DNA from: Afipia sp. 1NLS2
GTDB lineage: Bacteria; Pseudomonadota; Alphaproteobacteria; Rhizobiales; Xanthobacteraceae
Length of the DNA stretch: 64,000 bases
Direction of reading: 5' to 3'
Assembly (NCBI RefSeq): GCF_000178995.1
Contig: NZ_ADVZ01000005.1
Location: forward strand, 1 to 64,000
This document shows positions 47,522-59,757 of the stretch, piece after piece. Made by a program: the position numbers and the translations under genes. Numbering within the stretch: the first letter of the stretch is position 1; every line of letters begins with the position of its first letter. The notes under the pieces were generated by a model, which saw only the letters and a list, made by a program, of their open reading frames with translations, was not told the origin of the DNA and did no database searches.

Positions 47522-48171
47522 TTATCCTGCTCTCCCAGCATGTATGCGAGCACGTCCCTGCTTCGCGCCAGGCGCGACATCACCGTGCCGATGGGAATGC
47601 CCGCGATCTCTGCAATCTCGCGGTAACTCAACTGATGCATTTCGCGAAGAACGATGATTTCGCGCAGCGGTGCCGGCAATCTCGTCAGCGCATCCTGCAC
47701 GCTTTCGATGTCCAGCTTGAGCAGCAGTACCTGCTCAGGCGTCTGCACGCCGGACCGATGCGCATCGCCCTGCTCCATCTGTTGGCGGTCTGCCTCACCG
47801 AGATCATCAGCGAGAACCACCGCCCTGGGCCGGTTCTTCAGGAGCCAGCTATAGGCCGTGTTCCGGACAACCGAGAGCGACCACGCACGCGCATTGGTGC
47901 CGTCGAAGGTCTGGATCGCCCGAAACGCCCGCAGCGACGCGTCCTGCACGACGTCTTCAGCATCCGCGCCGTTACCCGTCAGCCAGCGCGCCAGACGGTA
48001 GGATTCCGTCAGGTGCGGCAGAAACACCTCATCGAACAGCGAGCGATCATCGCGATTTGGCAAGGCCGCACCCGGGCACTGCATCATACCGGAGCCATCC
48101 GGAAACTCCGGCACCTTGGTTTTAGCACATCGGGTCGATGTCGGCACGACCAGCCGCAGCCGGGGCTTCAT
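47518..48171 (-). CDS. ECF-family RNA polymerase sigma factor
   Basis: 217 residues from ATG 48171. Sigma region 2 near 55-110 (LARWLTGNGADAEDVVQDASLRAFRAIQTFDG) and region 4 near 150-205 (ALTRLPAPLREIIVLREMHQLSYREIAEIAGIPIGTVMSRLARSR). About 40 N-terminal residues precede the usual start; an internal ATG at 48087 would give a typical ECF length. Followed by its anti-sigma gene and preceded by cupredoxin and metallophosphoesterase genes on the same strand. Confidence 0.92.
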   Translation of the reverse strand: MKPRLRLVVPTSTRCAKTKVPEFPDGSGMMQCPGAALPNRDDRSLFDEVFLPHLTESYRLARWLTGNGADAEDVVQDASLRAFRAIQTFDGTNARAWSLSVVRNTAYSWLLKNRPRAVVLADDLGEADRQQMEQGDAHRSGVQTPEQVLLLKLDIESVQDALTRLPAPLREIIVLREMHQLSYREIAEIAGIPIGTVMSRLARSRDVLAYMLGEQDK

Positions 48172-48201
48172 GAGCAATCTTCGCCGCCTTTCTGCATCAC
48201 G

Positions 48202-48552
48202 TCACGGCGTGACGACAATCTTTCCGGTCATGTGCGGATGCAGACCGCAAAAATAATCGTAGGTCCCCGCACTCGTGAACGTGAAAGAATAACGGTCATC
48301 GGTATCGAGCGCCTTCGAGCGGAAACCCTTGTCCTTTGCAACGACCGTATGCGGGATGTCGTCGCGGTTGATCCAGGTCACGGTCGTGCCTACCGGCACA
48401 GACAACTCAGCCGGACCAAAAGTGAAATTGTCGATGGTGACTTCCTTAGCCGTGCCTTCCGCCTTCACCACGCCAAGCCCCAGCATCGCTCCGCTGGCAA
48501 GGCCGAACACAGCAGCCGCAACGAAGGTCCGGCGATTTGCGATCATTCCCAT
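48202..48552 (-). CDS. Exported cupredoxin (blue copper protein)
   Basis: 116 residues. Twin-arginine-like signal (ANRRTFVAAAVFGLASG) with export to the periplasm. The mature domain has all four type 1 copper ligands: H in DDIPHTVV near 68, and C, H, M in YFCGLHPHMTGKI near 100-108. This is the amicyanin/pseudoazurin-like layout and can carry single electrons. AAGGAA lies seven bases before the ATG. It sits 12 bp after the metallophosphoesterase gene and 31 bp before the sigma gene. Confidence 0.92.
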   Translation of the reverse strand: MGMIANRRTFVAAAVFGLASGAMLGLGVVKAEGTAKEVTIDNFTFGPAELSVPVGTTVTWINRDDIPHTVVAKDKGFRSKALDTDDRYSFTFTSAGTYDYFCGLHPHMTGKIVVTP

Positions 48553-48563
48553 AATGAGTTTCC

Positions 48564-49496
48564 TTAACTTGCGAGCGTTTTATCGATGAACGCGAGTGGC
48601 TTGCCGCCCTGCACGACATTGATGCTCGTGAGCCCAAGCATGGAGCGAAGCTGCTCCGCCGGAACGCGCATCGGCCCCGGCGATGGAGCAGCACCCGGCG
48701 CCGGTTGCGGAAACGCCGTGGACATCGCGGTGTGGAAGGTCACGTTGCCTTCGACCTTCTGCAGCAACTGATGGATGTGGCCGTTGAGCACGGTCACCGA
48801 GCCGAAGCGCTTCAGCATCTCCAGCACGCGCATGCCGTCGTCGGTGCCCCAGCCCCATTCGCGATAGACCGTCTGCAGCGGGATATGCGCGAACACCACG
48901 ATGGGCGTCTCGCTCGACCTGTCCCTGAGGTCGGCCTGCAGCCACGCGAGTTGCTCTGCGCCGAGATTGCCAAGGCCGCCGCTTTTCAGATCGACGACAT
49001 TGACGAGGCCGATGAAGTGCACACCGTGATCGTCGAAGCTGTACCAGCCTGCGCCCTGCGTGCCCTTGCCGTAGCGATCGAGGTACGCCTTGCCCTGATC
49101 CTCATCGATGATGTCGTGCTCGCCGGGAACGTAGTGAATTTTCACGCCGGTCTCACCGAACACCTGATCGGCATTGTCGAACTCGGTGGGTTTCGACAGG
49201 TGCGTGATATCGCCGGTGTGAATGATGAAGGACGGCTTGACCGGCATCGCTTTCACGATGCCCACCGCCTCGCGCAAGGTGCCGAGCGCATCGGGATTGG
49301 CGGCCTTATCGAACCCGATGTGGCTATCGCTCATTTGCAGAAACGTGAAGCCGGACGACGGCGCTGCGCTCGCGTCGCCGATCAAACCTACGGAATGCGG
49401 GACGCCACCGCTGACAGTCCACAGGACGCCGGTTCCAGCCCAGATCATGCATTCGAGGGCGTGGCGGCGGCCGAGGTCGGGATGATCTTTTGACAT
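48564..49496 (-). CDS. Tat-exported calcineurin-like metallophosphoesterase
   Basis: 310 residues. N-terminal GRRHALECMIWAGTGVLW resembles a twin-arginine signal. Metallophosphoesterase motifs in order: QMSDSHIGF near 55, HTGDITH near 92 (GD), PGEHDI near 123 (GxHD, with E replacing N of the usual GNHD), FAHIPL near 201 and NGHIHQ near 237. Substrate unknown; the family includes cyclic nucleotide, phospholipid and phosphoprotein esterases. AGGGAG is six bases before ATG 49496. First gene of the ECF module, 62 bp after kdsA on the same strand. Confidence 0.88.
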   Translation of the reverse strand: MSKDHPDLGRRHALECMIWAGTGVLWTVSGGVPHSVGLIGDASAAPSSGFTFLQMSDSHIGFDKAANPDALGTLREAVGIVKAMPVKPSFIIHTGDITHLSKPTEFDNADQVFGETGVKIHYVPGEHDIIDEDQGKAYLDRYGKGTQGAGWYSFDDHGVHFIGLVNVVDLKSGGLGNLGAEQLAWLQADLRDRSSETPIVVFAHIPLQTVYREWGWGTDDGMRVLEMLKRFGSVTVLNGHIHQLLQKVEGNVTFHTAMSTAFPQPAPGAAPSPGPMRVPAEQLRSMLGLTSINVVQGGKPLAFIDKTLAS

Positions 49497-49557
49497 GGCA
49501 GTCTCCCTGAAAGGGCCCACGGAGGGCGCTGTTCAGGAGACTGGGCAGAGAGCGAAT

Positions 49558-50445
49558 TTATTCGCCCGGTCCGAAGATTTTTATTGGCTGCGGTGAGCGC
49601 GCCTTCGCCAGCGCATCGAACGCCATCAGGTTCCTCACCAGCGGCTCGAAATCCTTCAACGGCACCATGTTCGGCCCGTCGGATGGCGCATGATCGGGAT
49701 CGGGATGGGTTTCGATGAAGACGCCTGCGACCCCCACCGCCACCGCGGCACGCGCCAGCACCGGCACGAACTCACGCTCGCCACCCGATGACGTGCCCTG
49801 CCCACCCGGCTGCTGCACCGAATGGGTGGCGTCGAAGATCACCGGCGCGCCGGTGGTACGCGCGAGGATCGGCAGCGCACGCATGTCACTCACCAGCGTG
49901 TTGTAACCGAACGACGCGCCGCGCTCCGTTACCAGCACGTTGGCGTTGCCGCCGCTGGTGATCTTGGCGACGACGTTCTTCATGTCCCAGGGCGCGAGGA
50001 ACTGGCCCTTCTTGACGTTGACGACCTTGCCGGTGGCTGCCGCTGCAAGCAGCAGGTCGGTCTGCCGGCACAGGAAGGCCGGAATTTGCAGCACGTCCAC
50101 CGCCTGCGCGACTTCGGCGCACTGTGTGGCGTCGTGCACGTCGGTCAGCACCGGCAGGCCGAGCGTCTCGCGGATTTCAGCAAATATGGGAAGCGCCTTC
50201 GCAAGCCCGATGCCGCGCTCGCTGGAAACGCTGGTGCGGTTGGCCTTGTCAAATGAGGTTTTGTAGACGAGGCCGATGTTGAGCCGCGCGGCGATTTCCT
50301 TCAGCGCCGAGGCGACTTCGAGCGCGTGCGCACGGCTTTCCAACTGGCACGGCCCGGCAATGACCGACAGCGGCAGATCGTTGCCGAAGGTGACGTTGCC
50401 GACGGATACGGTTTTCGAGGCTGAAACCAAAGGGGTGCTCCGCAT
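49558..50445 (-). CDS. kdsA: 3-deoxy-8-phosphooctulonate synthase
   Basis: 295 residues. Condenses arabinose 5-phosphate with phosphoenolpyruvate to give KDO 8-phosphate for lipopolysaccharide. Motifs: [10 protein letters not shown] near 29, [12 protein letters not shown] near 61, TDVHDATQC near 100, and [22 protein letters not shown] near 205. The AGPCQLE segment and conserved residues are those of the metal-independent/dependent KdsA family. Enolase supplies its substrate and lies in the same region of the window. Confidence 0.96.
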   Translation of the reverse strand: MRSTPLVSASKTVSVGNVTFGNDLPLSVIAGPCQLESRAHALEVASALKEIAARLNIGLVYKTSFDKANRTSVSSERGIGLAKALPIFAEIRETLGLPVLTDVHDATQCAEVAQAVDVLQIPAFLCRQTDLLLAAAATGKVVNVKKGQFLAPWDMKNVVAKITSGGNANVLVTERGASFGYNTLVSDMRALPILARTTGAPVIFDATHSVQQPGGQGTSSGGEREFVPVLARAAVAVGVAGVFIETHPDPDHAPSDGPNMVPLKDFEPLVRNLMAFDALAKARSPQPIKIFGPGE

Positions 50446-50516
50446 TGAGGCCCCCTTTTGCCGGGAGCGCGGGACAAGATCAAGGCGATCCAGCCGCTTT
50501 GAAGTTGTTAAGCTTT

Positions 50517-51404
50517 TTACGCCTGCTCGAAAATCAGCGTCGCCCCAAACGCCGCCTCCGGCGCGATGACCACACGCCCGACCCGGCGGTGATGCGCGAT
50601 GCCGCTTGCGCTCAACTGCGCTTCGAGATGAACCAGATCACGCACTTCGAGGCGCAGGCCGGACAACTCCGCGCCCTCCCCCGCCATTGTTTTCACAACA
50701 CCGAATTGGTCGCGAAAGCTCGGCACTTCCATCAGATCGATGTCACCGTGCGGCGTCACAGACTTCACACCGATCGAATTGGAATGCAGCACCCGCACGC
50801 CGGTGAAAGCGGAGAGAAAAATGTGATGGTCGGCCGGATTGTCGGCAACCAGCACCACACCACCGACACCAACCGTTCCATTGCCGTGAACCTGACGCGC
50901 CGGATTCCAGAAATTCTGCGGAAAATGATGCTGGCAGACGGCAAAGCCCGCATGCGGCGAAAGCCCATCACGCGCGAACGCCAGCGAGAACGCGACCTTG
51001 ACCGGCGCACCGTCCGGCCCTGCACCATCGCGCTCGAAATCGAACACCTCAAAACCACCAATGCCTGCTTCATCGAATAGTTTTGCATCGGCGCGCGCGT
51101 CGGTGCTGGCCAGCAGCACCATGCTCAGGCCTTCATGCGCTTTCAGGAAATCGCGCTGGAAGGCGCCGAACGAAAACTGCCCCGGCGCACAAGGCACGAT
51201 CTTCTCCGGCTCCGCGACTTCCAGAAGCTCGATGAAGAAGCCCGGCAGCTGGATGATGCGGTTGTGCGTGCCCCACGGATGGCGATTGCGGCCACCGACC
51301 TGAAAACCCGCGCGCACATAAAAATCAGCCGCCGCATCGAGATCGTGCACGGTGTGCACCACATGGTCGAGGCCGCGCGGCCGCGACCATGTCTGCGTCG
51401 GCAT
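50517..51404 (-). CDS. VOC (glyoxalase-like) family protein
   Basis: 295 residues. N-terminal [38 protein letters not shown] is the first half of a glyoxalase-like domain (with a possible H metal ligand in GLDHVVH), and a second paired module covers about 150-290. The family ranges from dioxygenases to isomerases; no specific function can be given. ATG 51404 starts the family-typical protein and lies 14 bp after the NIPSNAP gene, so they are one transcript. Confidence 0.85.
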   Translation of the reverse strand: MPTQTWSRPRGLDHVVHTVHDLDAAADFYVRAGFQVGGRNRHPWGTHNRIIQLPGFFIELLEVAEPEKIVPCAPGQFSFGAFQRDFLKAHEGLSMVLLASTDARADAKLFDEAGIGGFEVFDFERDGAGPDGAPVKVAFSLAFARDGLSPHAGFAVCQHHFPQNFWNPARQVHGNGTVGVGGVVLVADNPADHHIFLSAFTGVRVLHSNSIGVKSVTPHGDIDLMEVPSFRDQFGVVKTMAGEGAELSGLRLEVRDLVHLEAQLSASGIAHHRRVGRVVIAPEAAFGATLIFEQA

Positions 51405-51418
51405 GATCGGACGATCGT

Positions 51419-51751
51419 TCACTTCACCGAGGAATATGACGTCGGCGTCAGGAAGGAGCTCGCGATGTTCGCGACGATCTGGCCGTCCTTCTCGGTCTCG
51501 GCGCGTTCCTTGATCCACTCCGGATCGGACTGGAAGGCATTCCACTTCTTTTCGCGCTCGGCGAGCGAATCCCATTCGAGCAGATAAGTCAGTTCCTGAT
51601 TGGACGGCCCCACCACCGTGGTGAAGAAACCGGCCTGCTTGATGCCGTGCTTCTCCCAGATCTTCAACGTCTTGGTCTCGAAGCGCTTCGACAGCGCAGG
51701 CAGACGGCCCGGCAGGCAGGTATAAACACGCAGCTCATAAATCTTCGACAT
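51419..51751 (-). CDS. NIPSNAP family protein
   Basis: 110 residues, a ferredoxin-like alpha/beta barrel domain. Typical starts: YELRVYTCLPGRLPAL at 5-20, then FETKTLKIWEKHGIKQAGFFTTVVGPSNQELTYLLEWDSLAEREKKW. Function of bacterial NIPSNAP proteins is unclear. Coupled with the VOC gene downstream. Confidence 0.88.
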   Translation of the reverse strand: MSKIYELRVYTCLPGRLPALSKRFETKTLKIWEKHGIKQAGFFTTVVGPSNQELTYLLEWDSLAEREKKWNAFQSDPEWIKERAETEKDGQIVANIASSFLTPTSYSSVK

Positions 51752-51868
51752 GGCAAACCCCGGATTTCGATGGCGGCTTTATAGCGCTCCACCGAGGGCA
51801 TGTCTTTGCCTCGTGCAGCCGATTTCTCTCCGCCATTCGTTCAGCTTGGGGGGAGCCGAGACGATAGA

Positions 51869-52675
51869 TCAACGGGCAAACCGGTCCGTCGCCAGCTTGA
51901 GGTCGAACGCCTCTTTTTCGGTAAGCCAGTGAATATTCTTGGTGGCCGACATCACCTGGAGGATCGACGGCGAGACCCCCATTCGCGTCATGTAGGTAAG
52001 GATGATACCCGTGGTCTTCTGGGTGTCGGCAACGATGTCGCGGCGGAAGTCCGCGGTTTTCGGCGCTTCGGTGGTGAACTGATGAACGCCGAGTACTGAT
52101 CCGGGAAAGGCTTCGCGAATTGTCCCGCCGGCAAAAATGAGCACGCAGGCGCTGGCGCAATAAGACGAGCGCAGGCGGCCTTGAGCATCGGCTTTTGCCA
52201 CCATGGTGGTCAGTCCGCGCGAACGAATGACGTCGCCCATGATGAGGGCCTGATCGAGTTGCCCGCCCGGCGACGACAGCACGACAAAATCGCCTTCGGT
52301 CAGTTTCGCCGCGTCCAGCTTCTCGCGAAACCAGATCGCGGCCGCGGCGCCGATCTCACCCGAGACGGCCAGCGCGCGATGCAAGCGCCCAGCCTCCTCG
52401 ATCCGGATGACCGATGAGGTCAGCGTCGGCGCAAAATACCGGTCCTTCCAGTAGGCCCATGCCGACGGCTGGGACAAATCCTCCCAGGCCCGACCGCCCC
52501 ACAGAGCGAAGATGAGGACAACGAACAAAACCGATGACAGCCAGCTACGGCCAAACCAGCGAACACGCTTCGCGGACGGCTGCCGATCCGGTGCCCTCGG
52601 TTCCGGGCCGGGAGTTGCACCCCATGGCCGCGCCGGTTCATCGCGGGACGGCGGTTTGATGTTGGGAATTTTCAT
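51869..52675 (-). CDS. Membrane-anchored ClpP/SppA-like protein
   Basis: 268 residues. A proline-rich cytoplasmic N-terminus (1-45), one span (about 48-65), and a periplasmic crotonase/ClpP-like domain. Features: VVLSSPGGQLDQALIMGDVI near 133 (SPGG oxyanion turn), the candidate nucleophile in SSYCASACVLIFAGGTIRE near 172, and GVHQFTTEAP near 196. Resembles COG3904 proteins. Whether it is an active serine peptidase is not certain. A GTG at 52687 is an alternative start. Confidence 0.8.
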   Translation of the reverse strand: MKIPNIKPPSRDEPARPWGATPGPEPRAPDRQPSAKRVRWFGRSWLSSVLFVVLIFALWGGRAWEDLSQPSAWAYWKDRYFAPTLTSSVIRIEEAGRLHRALAVSGEIGAAAAIWFREKLDAAKLTEGDFVVLSSPGGQLDQALIMGDVIRSRGLTTMVAKADAQGRLRSSYCASACVLIFAGGTIREAFPGSVLGVHQFTTEAPKTADFRRDIVADTQKTTGIILTYMTRMGVSPSILQVMSATKNIHWLTEKEAFDLKLATDRFAR

Positions 52676-52755
52676 CGGCCCGATCACGCTCGCCAGAATG
52701 GCCCGGCGCAGCCTATCCGGCCCGCGGATGCCTGTTCAATGGATTGTGCGAACGA

Positions 52756-54393
<1,638 letters not shown>

Positions 54394-54572
54394 CTACCTT
54401 TATCGCCACGGGCGAGATTCGCAAAACGAATCGCCCTTCCCCCCGGAAAAAATCATTCCCTGTGGGTTACGTTGAATTTTAAACAAACACAGCCGGTTAG
54501 CGGCCACCGCTCAGGCGCGATGGCAGCAAAGCCGGGGATGTGTCCACCGATAGTTCGGGCTTGTTCGAACCC

Positions 54573-54926
54573 TTACTTGGACTGCGGCGCCTGCGGAGCG
54601 GCCGGCTCTGCGGGCTTGAGCGAATCCAGAAGGTTCTTTTCCGGTGCCGGCGAGCCCGATTGCGACGTCGGCGCGGGATTGATCAGCGACTTCGGCCGGT
54701 TGTCGTAACCGGCCAGCCAGGACAGGAACAGGCTGGTGATGAAGAAGCCCGCCGCCAGAATTGCGGTGGTCCGGGTCAGAAGATTCGTGGTGCCCCGGCT
54801 CGACATGAAGCCACCGCCACCACCGCCGCCGATGCCAAGGCCACCGCCTTCGGAACGCTGCAACAGCACGACGCCGATCAGGGCGGCGACAATGATGAGA
54901 TGAATGACGATAACGACGGTCTGCAT
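54573..54926 (-). CDS. secG: Preprotein translocase subunit SecG
   Basis: 117 residues. Two-span SecYEG subunit: MQTVVIVIHLIIVAALIGVVLLQRSEGGGLG start, a glycine-rich loop (about 28-40), the family segment RGTTNLLTRTTAILAAGFFITSL near 45, then an Ala/Pro/Ser-rich tail. Lies 124 bp after tpiA. Confidence 0.95.
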   Translation of the reverse strand: MQTVVIVIHLIIVAALIGVVLLQRSEGGGLGIGGGGGGGFMSSRGTTNLLTRTTAILAAGFFITSLFLSWLAGYDNRPKSLINPAPTSQSGSPAPEKNLLDSLKPAEPAAPQAPQSK

Positions 54927-55050
54927 AATGTCTTTCCGTCACAAACAATCGCGACCAGCCAGCCGGATACGCCAATGTCTGAGGGGTTGAGGTTGGCGCG
55001 TCTGTACACGATCGGGGCGGTGAATGCCACCCCGACGCGCCTGTCCGGCC

Positions 55051-55809
55051 CTATGTGGGCACGGCCGCCGCGATGGCAAGGAAATCCGCCGCTTTCAGGC
55101 TGGCACCACCGATCAGACCTCCATTGACGTCGATCAGGGACAGGATTTCGGCGGCATTGCCAGGTTTCAGCGACCCGCCATAAAGCAGCCGCACGCCCGC
55201 TCCCTCCTCCTTGAACCTGCCCGTCAGCTTCTGGCGGATAAAGGTATGGATTTGCTCGATATCTTCCGATGTCGGGGTCAGTCCGGTTCCGATCGCCCAG
55301 ACCGGCTCGTAGGCAACGACCAGATTGGCTGCGGTGGCCCCGTCCGGGATCGATCCGGCCAATTGGCCGCCCACGACCTCCATCGCCCGTCCGGCGTCGC
55401 GCTCGGTGCGGGTTTCGCCGACGCAGACGATGGCCAGCAGACCCGCCCGCCGCGCGGCAAGGGCCTTGGCACGCACGATCTCGTCGGTTTCGTGGTGATC
55501 GGTACGGCGCTCGGAATGACCGACGATGACGGCAGTCGCTCCCGCGTCCGCCAGCATTTCGGCGGAAATATCGCCGGTATGGGCTCCGGAGGCCTCCGCG
55601 TGGCAGTCCTGCCCCCCGATAGCAAGCTTCGATCCTTTGGCGCGGGCGGCGAAAGCCGCCACCAGCGTGGCGGGCGGGCAGATCAGCAGGTCAGCATTCC
55701 CCTTGGCGGAGGCGCCCGATTCCAGGATCGCCTCCAGTTCCGGCAGCGAACCCCTCAGGCCGTTCATTTTCCAGTTGCCCGCAATTAGCGGTCGGATGGC
55801 AGCCGGCAT
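55051..55809 (-). CDS. tpiA: Triosephosphate isomerase
   Basis: 252 residues. Interconverts glyceraldehyde 3-phosphate and dihydroxyacetone phosphate. NWKMNG near 11-16, catalytic histidine in VGHSERR near 98, catalytic glutamate in [10 protein letters not shown] near 169, and the phosphate-binding [10 protein letters not shown] near 212. ATG 55809 is chosen; an upstream in-frame start at 55833 adds eight unlikely residues. Divergent from the PpiD-like gene. Confidence 0.96.
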   Translation of the reverse strand: MPAAIRPLIAGNWKMNGLRGSLPELEAILESGASAKGNADLLICPPATLVAAFAARAKGSKLAIGGQDCHAEASGAHTGDISAEMLADAGATAVIVGHSERRTDHHETDEIVRAKALAARRAGLLAIVCVGETRTERDAGRAMEVVGGQLAGSIPDGATAANLVVAYEPVWAIGTGLTPTSEDIEQIHTFIRQKLTGRFKEEGAGVRLLYGGSLKPGNAAEILSLIDVNGGLIGGASLKAADFLAIAAAVPT

Positions 55810-56013
55810 CACTCCTCCCCCTCTGGTGATCACCTCCGCTAGCAGAGGGTTCGTCCTCGCGCCACCCGCCGGCAGGCCTTATCCAGCACTCGTCGGCCCT
55901 GCCGCGGCCTCGCACCGGTTGCTCCCGCCGGGGCGGCGTTTTATACGAGACGGAACAATGCGGTGAGGGTCTTCGGCCCAGTCTGTTCCGCCTCCTCTTA
56001 CAAATGTGGTGTC

Positions 56014-57918
56014 ATGCTTCGAGGGATACGAAACGTCACGTCGAACCGGGTCGGCAAGGCAATCATGAGCGTGCTGTTCGGCATCCTCATTGTCAGCTTC
56101 GCCGTCTGGGGCATCGCCGACATTTTCAAGGGTTCGACGCAGACGACGCTCGCAACGGTCGGCAACACCGATATCCCGCTGGAGCAGTTCCGCTCGGCCT
56201 ATACCGACAAGCTGCAACAGATCAGCCGCCAGATCCGCCGGCCGCTCACCCCCACGCAGGGCCGCGCCTTCGGCATCGACCGCCAGTTGCTGCAACAGAC
56301 CATCGCCGAGACGGCGCTCGACGAGGAAGGCCGCCGCATGGGCCTTCGGATGTCGGACGCGGAAATCGTCCGCACCATTTCAAGCGATCCGACCTTCGCC
56401 GGACCGAACGGCAAGTTCGACCCCGCCCGCTTCGCCATGGCGATGCGCGATTACAGCTACACCGAGCAGCGCTATATCGCGGAGCAGCGCCGCCTCACCC
56501 TCCGGCGTGAGCTGATCGGCAGCATCGTCGCGGGCGTCGAGCCCACCAAAACCCAGATCGAGGCGATCAGTCGTTTCCAGGACGAGCAGCGCACCATCGA
56601 CTACGCCAAGATCGGCCCCGATCAGGCCGGCACTATCGAAGCTCCGTCGCCGGACGCGCTCAACACCTATTTCGAGGCCCACAAGGCTCAGTTCCGCGCG
56701 CCGGAATATCGCAAGGTGGTCTACCTTACGCTCTCACCCGACGAACTCGCCAAGAAGGTCGTGGTGTCCGACGACGATGCGCGCAAGGTGTATGACAGCC
56801 GCCGCGCCGATTATGTGAAGCCTGATCGCCGCGAAGTGCAGCAGATCGCCTTCCAGAGCGAGGACGCCGCCAAGGCCGCGCGCGCGAAGATCGCTGGCGG
56901 CATGTCCTTCGAGGACCTTGCCAAGGACATGAAGCTGACATCCGGGGACATGAACCTCGGCCTCGTCAGCGAAAAGAGCCTCGGTGATCCCATCATCGCC
57001 AAGGCCGCGTTCGCACTGCCGCTCAATGAAGTCAGCCAGCCGGTGAAGGGCGCGCTCGCGACCGTGCTGCTCAAGGTCACCAAGATCGAGCCCGGCTCGA
57101 CGGAGGCCTTCGAGAAGGTCGCTCCTGCCATCAAGAAGGAAATCGCCGAGCAGCGCGTGCGCACCGATTTCGACAAGATGCGAAACGCCGTCGAGGACGA
57201 GCGCAGCGGCGGCGCCAGCATCGCGGAGGCCGCACAAAAGAGCGGCCTCGAAGCGACAACGGTCGATGTCGACCGCTCCGGCCGCACACCGGACGGCAAG
57301 GAAGCGGCCCTGCCGAAGGGCGTCGATCTGATTACGGCGGCGTTCGGCAGCGATGTCGGCGTCGACAACGATCCCCTCACCTTCCCGGGCGGCGAAGTCT
57401 GGTTCGACGTGCTTGGCATCACCCCCTCGCGCGACCGCACGCTCGACGAGGTCAAGGATCAGGTCACCGCCCGCTGGCGCGACGAGCAGGTCGCCACGCG
57501 CCTGCGCGCCAAGGCCAAAGAACTGGTCGAGAAGATCAACAAAGGCGGCGTGTTCGCGACCGAGGTGAAGGCCGCCGGGCTGACCACGCAAACCTCCACC
57601 CCGTTCAAGCGCGAGGACAAGGTCAACGGGCTGCCGGATATCGTCGTCGATACGGCTTTCCGTACCGCGAAGGGCAGCGCCGCGATGGCAGAAAATATAC
57701 CGGCCAGCAGCGGCGTGGTCGTTTTCCAGGTCACCAACGTCGCCACCCCGGCGGTCGATCTCAATTCGGACGCATCGAAGAAGATGAAGGAAGGCCTCGC
57801 GCAAAACCTGAGCGACGAGCAGATCGGGCAATACATCACCCATCTGGAAACCACTCTCGGCGTGAAGGTGAACGAGAACGTATTCGCGATCGCGACCGGC
57901 GCGACCGGCAACCAGTGA
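56014..57918 (+). CDS. ppiD: Membrane-anchored SurA/PpiD-like peptidyl-prolyl isomerase
   Basis: 634 residues. One N-terminal span (about 14-36; [28 protein letters not shown]) and a long periplasmic part: SurA_N-like helices (about 40-180), a parvulin domain near 265-360 ([27 protein letters not shown]... and GLVSEKSL), and a C-terminal helical region. PpiD chaperones proteins leaving SecYEG, in keeping with secG nearby on the other strand. Its stop lies 10 bp before trpD, so it may be cotranscribed. Confidence 0.9.
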   Translation: MLRGIRNVTSNRVGKAIMSVLFGILIVSFAVWGIADIFKGSTQTTLATVGNTDIPLEQFRSAYTDKLQQISRQIRRPLTPTQGRAFGIDRQLLQQTIAETALDEEGRRMGLRMSDAEIVRTISSDPTFAGPNGKFDPARFAMAMRDYSYTEQRYIAEQRRLTLRRELIGSIVAGVEPTKTQIEAISRFQDEQRTIDYAKIGPDQAGTIEAPSPDALNTYFEAHKAQFRAPEYRKVVYLTLSPDELAKKVVVSDDDARKVYDSRRADYVKPDRREVQQIAFQSEDAAKAARAKIAGGMSFEDLAKDMKLTSGDMNLGLVSEKSLGDPIIAKAAFALPLNEVSQPVKGALATVLLKVTKIEPGSTEAFEKVAPAIKKEIAEQRVRTDFDKMRNAVEDERSGGASIAEAAQKSGLEATTVDVDRSGRTPDGKEAALPKGVDLITAAFGSDVGVDNDPLTFPGGEVWFDVLGITPSRDRTLDEVKDQVTARWRDEQVATRLRAKAKELVEKINKGGVFATEVKAAGLTTQTSTPFKREDKVNGLPDIVVDTAFRTAKGSAAMAENIPASSGVVVFQVTNVATPAVDLNSDASKKMKEGLAQNLSDEQIGQYITHLETTLGVKVNENVFAIATGATGNQ

Positions 57919-57928
57919 CCGGCCGCGC

Positions 57929-58942
57929 ATGAGCGATTTCAAATCGATCCTCGCCAAGCTCGCGGACGGCAAATCGCTATCGCGTGAGGAAGCGGTCAGC
58001 GCATTCGACTATCTGATGTCAGGCCAGGCCACGCCGTCGCAGATCGCCGGCGCGCTGATGGCGATGCGGGTGCGTGGCGAAACCGTGGACGAGATCACGG
58101 GTGCCGTGAGTGCCATGCGCGCGAAGATGCTGCGCGTGACCGCACCAGCTGATGCAGTGGACGTGGTCGGCACCGGCGGCGACGGCGCAGGCTCCGTCAA
58201 TGTCTCGACCTGTGCGGCGTTTATCGTCGCAGGCGCAGGCGTGCCGGTTGCCAAGCACGGCAATCGCGCGATGTCGTCGAAATCCGGCGCGGCTGACGTG
58301 CTGGCCTCGCTCGGCGTCAATATCGAACTGACCCCCGAACAGGTCGGCGCCTGTATCGCCAAGGCGGGTATCGGCTTCATGTTCGCACCCACGCATCACC
58401 CGGCGATCCGCCATGTCGGACCGACGCGCGTGGAACTTGGTACCCGCACGATTTTCAATTTGCTGGGGCCGCTCGCCAATCCGGCGGGCGTGAAGCGGCA
58501 TATGATCGGTGTGTTCGCCAGACATTGGGTCGAGCCCGTGGCGCAGGTTCTGAAGAACCTTGGCGCGACCTCGGCCTGGGTCGTGCACGGCTCAGATGGA
58601 CTCGACGAGATCACCCTCACCGGTCCGACTTACGTGGCAGAACTGGCCGATGGCGCCATCCGTTCATTTGAAGTCTCACCTGAAGACGGCGGTCTTTCCA
58701 TCGTGAAAAACGCCGACCTCCAGGGTGGCGATGCCACCGCCAATGCGGCCGCGCTCAAGGCGGTGCTCGACGGCGCAAAGAACCATTACCGCGACGTTGC
58801 CCTGCTCAACGCCGGTGCTGCGCTTGTTGTCGCAGGCAGGGCGAAAGACCTCAAGGAAGGTGTTGCGCTCGGCGTCAAGGCGCTCGACAGTGGGGCGGCC
58901 GCGGCGAAACTGGCGCAACTCGTTGCCGTGTCCCGTGCTTGA
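57929..58942 (+). CDS. trpD: Anthranilate phosphoribosyltransferase
   Basis: 337 residues. Second step of tryptophan synthesis. Substrate-binding motifs: [20 protein letters not shown] near 78, [21 protein letters not shown] near 108, [16 protein letters not shown] near 168. The usual partners trpE and trpG are not in the window, so the upstream pathway genes must be elsewhere. Followed by trpC with 13 bp between stop and TTG. Confidence 0.96.
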   Translation: MSDFKSILAKLADGKSLSREEAVSAFDYLMSGQATPSQIAGALMAMRVRGETVDEITGAVSAMRAKMLRVTAPADAVDVVGTGGDGAGSVNVSTCAAFIVAGAGVPVAKHGNRAMSSKSGAADVLASLGVNIELTPEQVGACIAKAGIGFMFAPTHHPAIRHVGPTRVELGTRTIFNLLGPLANPAGVKRHMIGVFARHWVEPVAQVLKNLGATSAWVVHGSDGLDEITLTGPTYVAELADGAIRSFEVSPEDGGLSIVKNADLQGGDATANAAALKAVLDGAKNHYRDVALLNAGAALVVAGRAKDLKEGVALGVKALDSGAAAAKLAQLVAVSRA

Positions 58943-58955
58943 GGAAGACGTATCC

Positions 58956-59753
58956 TTGTCCGACATTCTGCAAAAGATCGAACGCTACAAGCGCGAGGAA
59001 ATCGCAGCCGCCAAGGCCGCGCGCCCGCAGGCCAAGGTCGCGGACGCGGCCCGGCGCGCACCACCCGCGCGCGGCTTCGCCAAAGCGATCCGCGATACCA
59101 TTGCCCGCGACGAATTTGCGCTGATCGCCGAGATCAAGAAGGCGTCGCCATCAAAGGGACTGATCCGCGCCGATTTCGATCCGCCCGCTCTCGCAAAAGC
59201 ATATGAGGCGGGCGGCGCGACCTGCCTCTCGGTGCTGACCGACACCCCCTCCTTCCAGGGCCATCTCGACTTCATGGTCGCCGCGCGTGCGGCCGTCTCA
59301 TTGCCGGTGCTGCGCAAGGACTTCATGTACGACACCTATCAGGTGATGGAGGCGCGCGCGCACGGAGCCGATTGCATCCTCATCATCATGGCCGCGCTCG
59401 ATGATGCGGCGGCGCGCGACATCGAGAACGCCGCGTTCGACCTCGGCATGGACGTGCTGCTCGAAGTTCACAATCAGGAAGAACTTGAACGGGCCTTGAA
59501 GCTGCACTCGCCTTTGCTCGGCATCAACAATCGTAATTTGCGCACCTTCGAGACGACGCTTGCAACCAGCGAGGCGCTCGCGGCCTCCGTACCGAAAGAT
59601 CGCATCATGGTCGGCGAGAGCGGCATCTTCACGCCCGCTGACATCGCGCGGCTGGCGAAGGTCGGCATCTCGACCTTCCTCGTCGGCGAAAGCCTGATGC
59701 GGCAGGCCGACGTTACCTCCGCCACCCGCACCCTGCTTGCGAAGGCTTCATGA
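58956..59753 (+). CDS. trpC: Indole-3-glycerol phosphate synthase
   Basis: 265 residues. Ring closure in tryptophan synthesis. TIM-barrel motifs: [22 protein letters not shown] near 54, [15 protein letters not shown] near 115, [13 protein letters not shown] near 186, and [12 protein letters not shown] near 217. Start is taken as TTG 58956, giving the common MSDILQKIE beginning, with GAGGA about ten bases upstream. A GTG at 58935 that overlaps trpD is a possible alternative. Confidence 0.95.
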   Translation: MSDILQKIERYKREEIAAAKAARPQAKVADAARRAPPARGFAKAIRDTIARDEFALIAEIKKASPSKGLIRADFDPPALAKAYEAGGATCLSVLTDTPSFQGHLDFMVAARAAVSLPVLRKDFMYDTYQVMEARAHGADCILIIMAALDDAAARDIENAAFDLGMDVLLEVHNQEELERALKLHSPLLGINNRNLRTFETTLATSEALAASVPKDRIMVGESGIFTPADIARLAKVGISTFLVGESLMRQADVTSATRTLLAKAS

Positions 59754-59757
59754 GACG

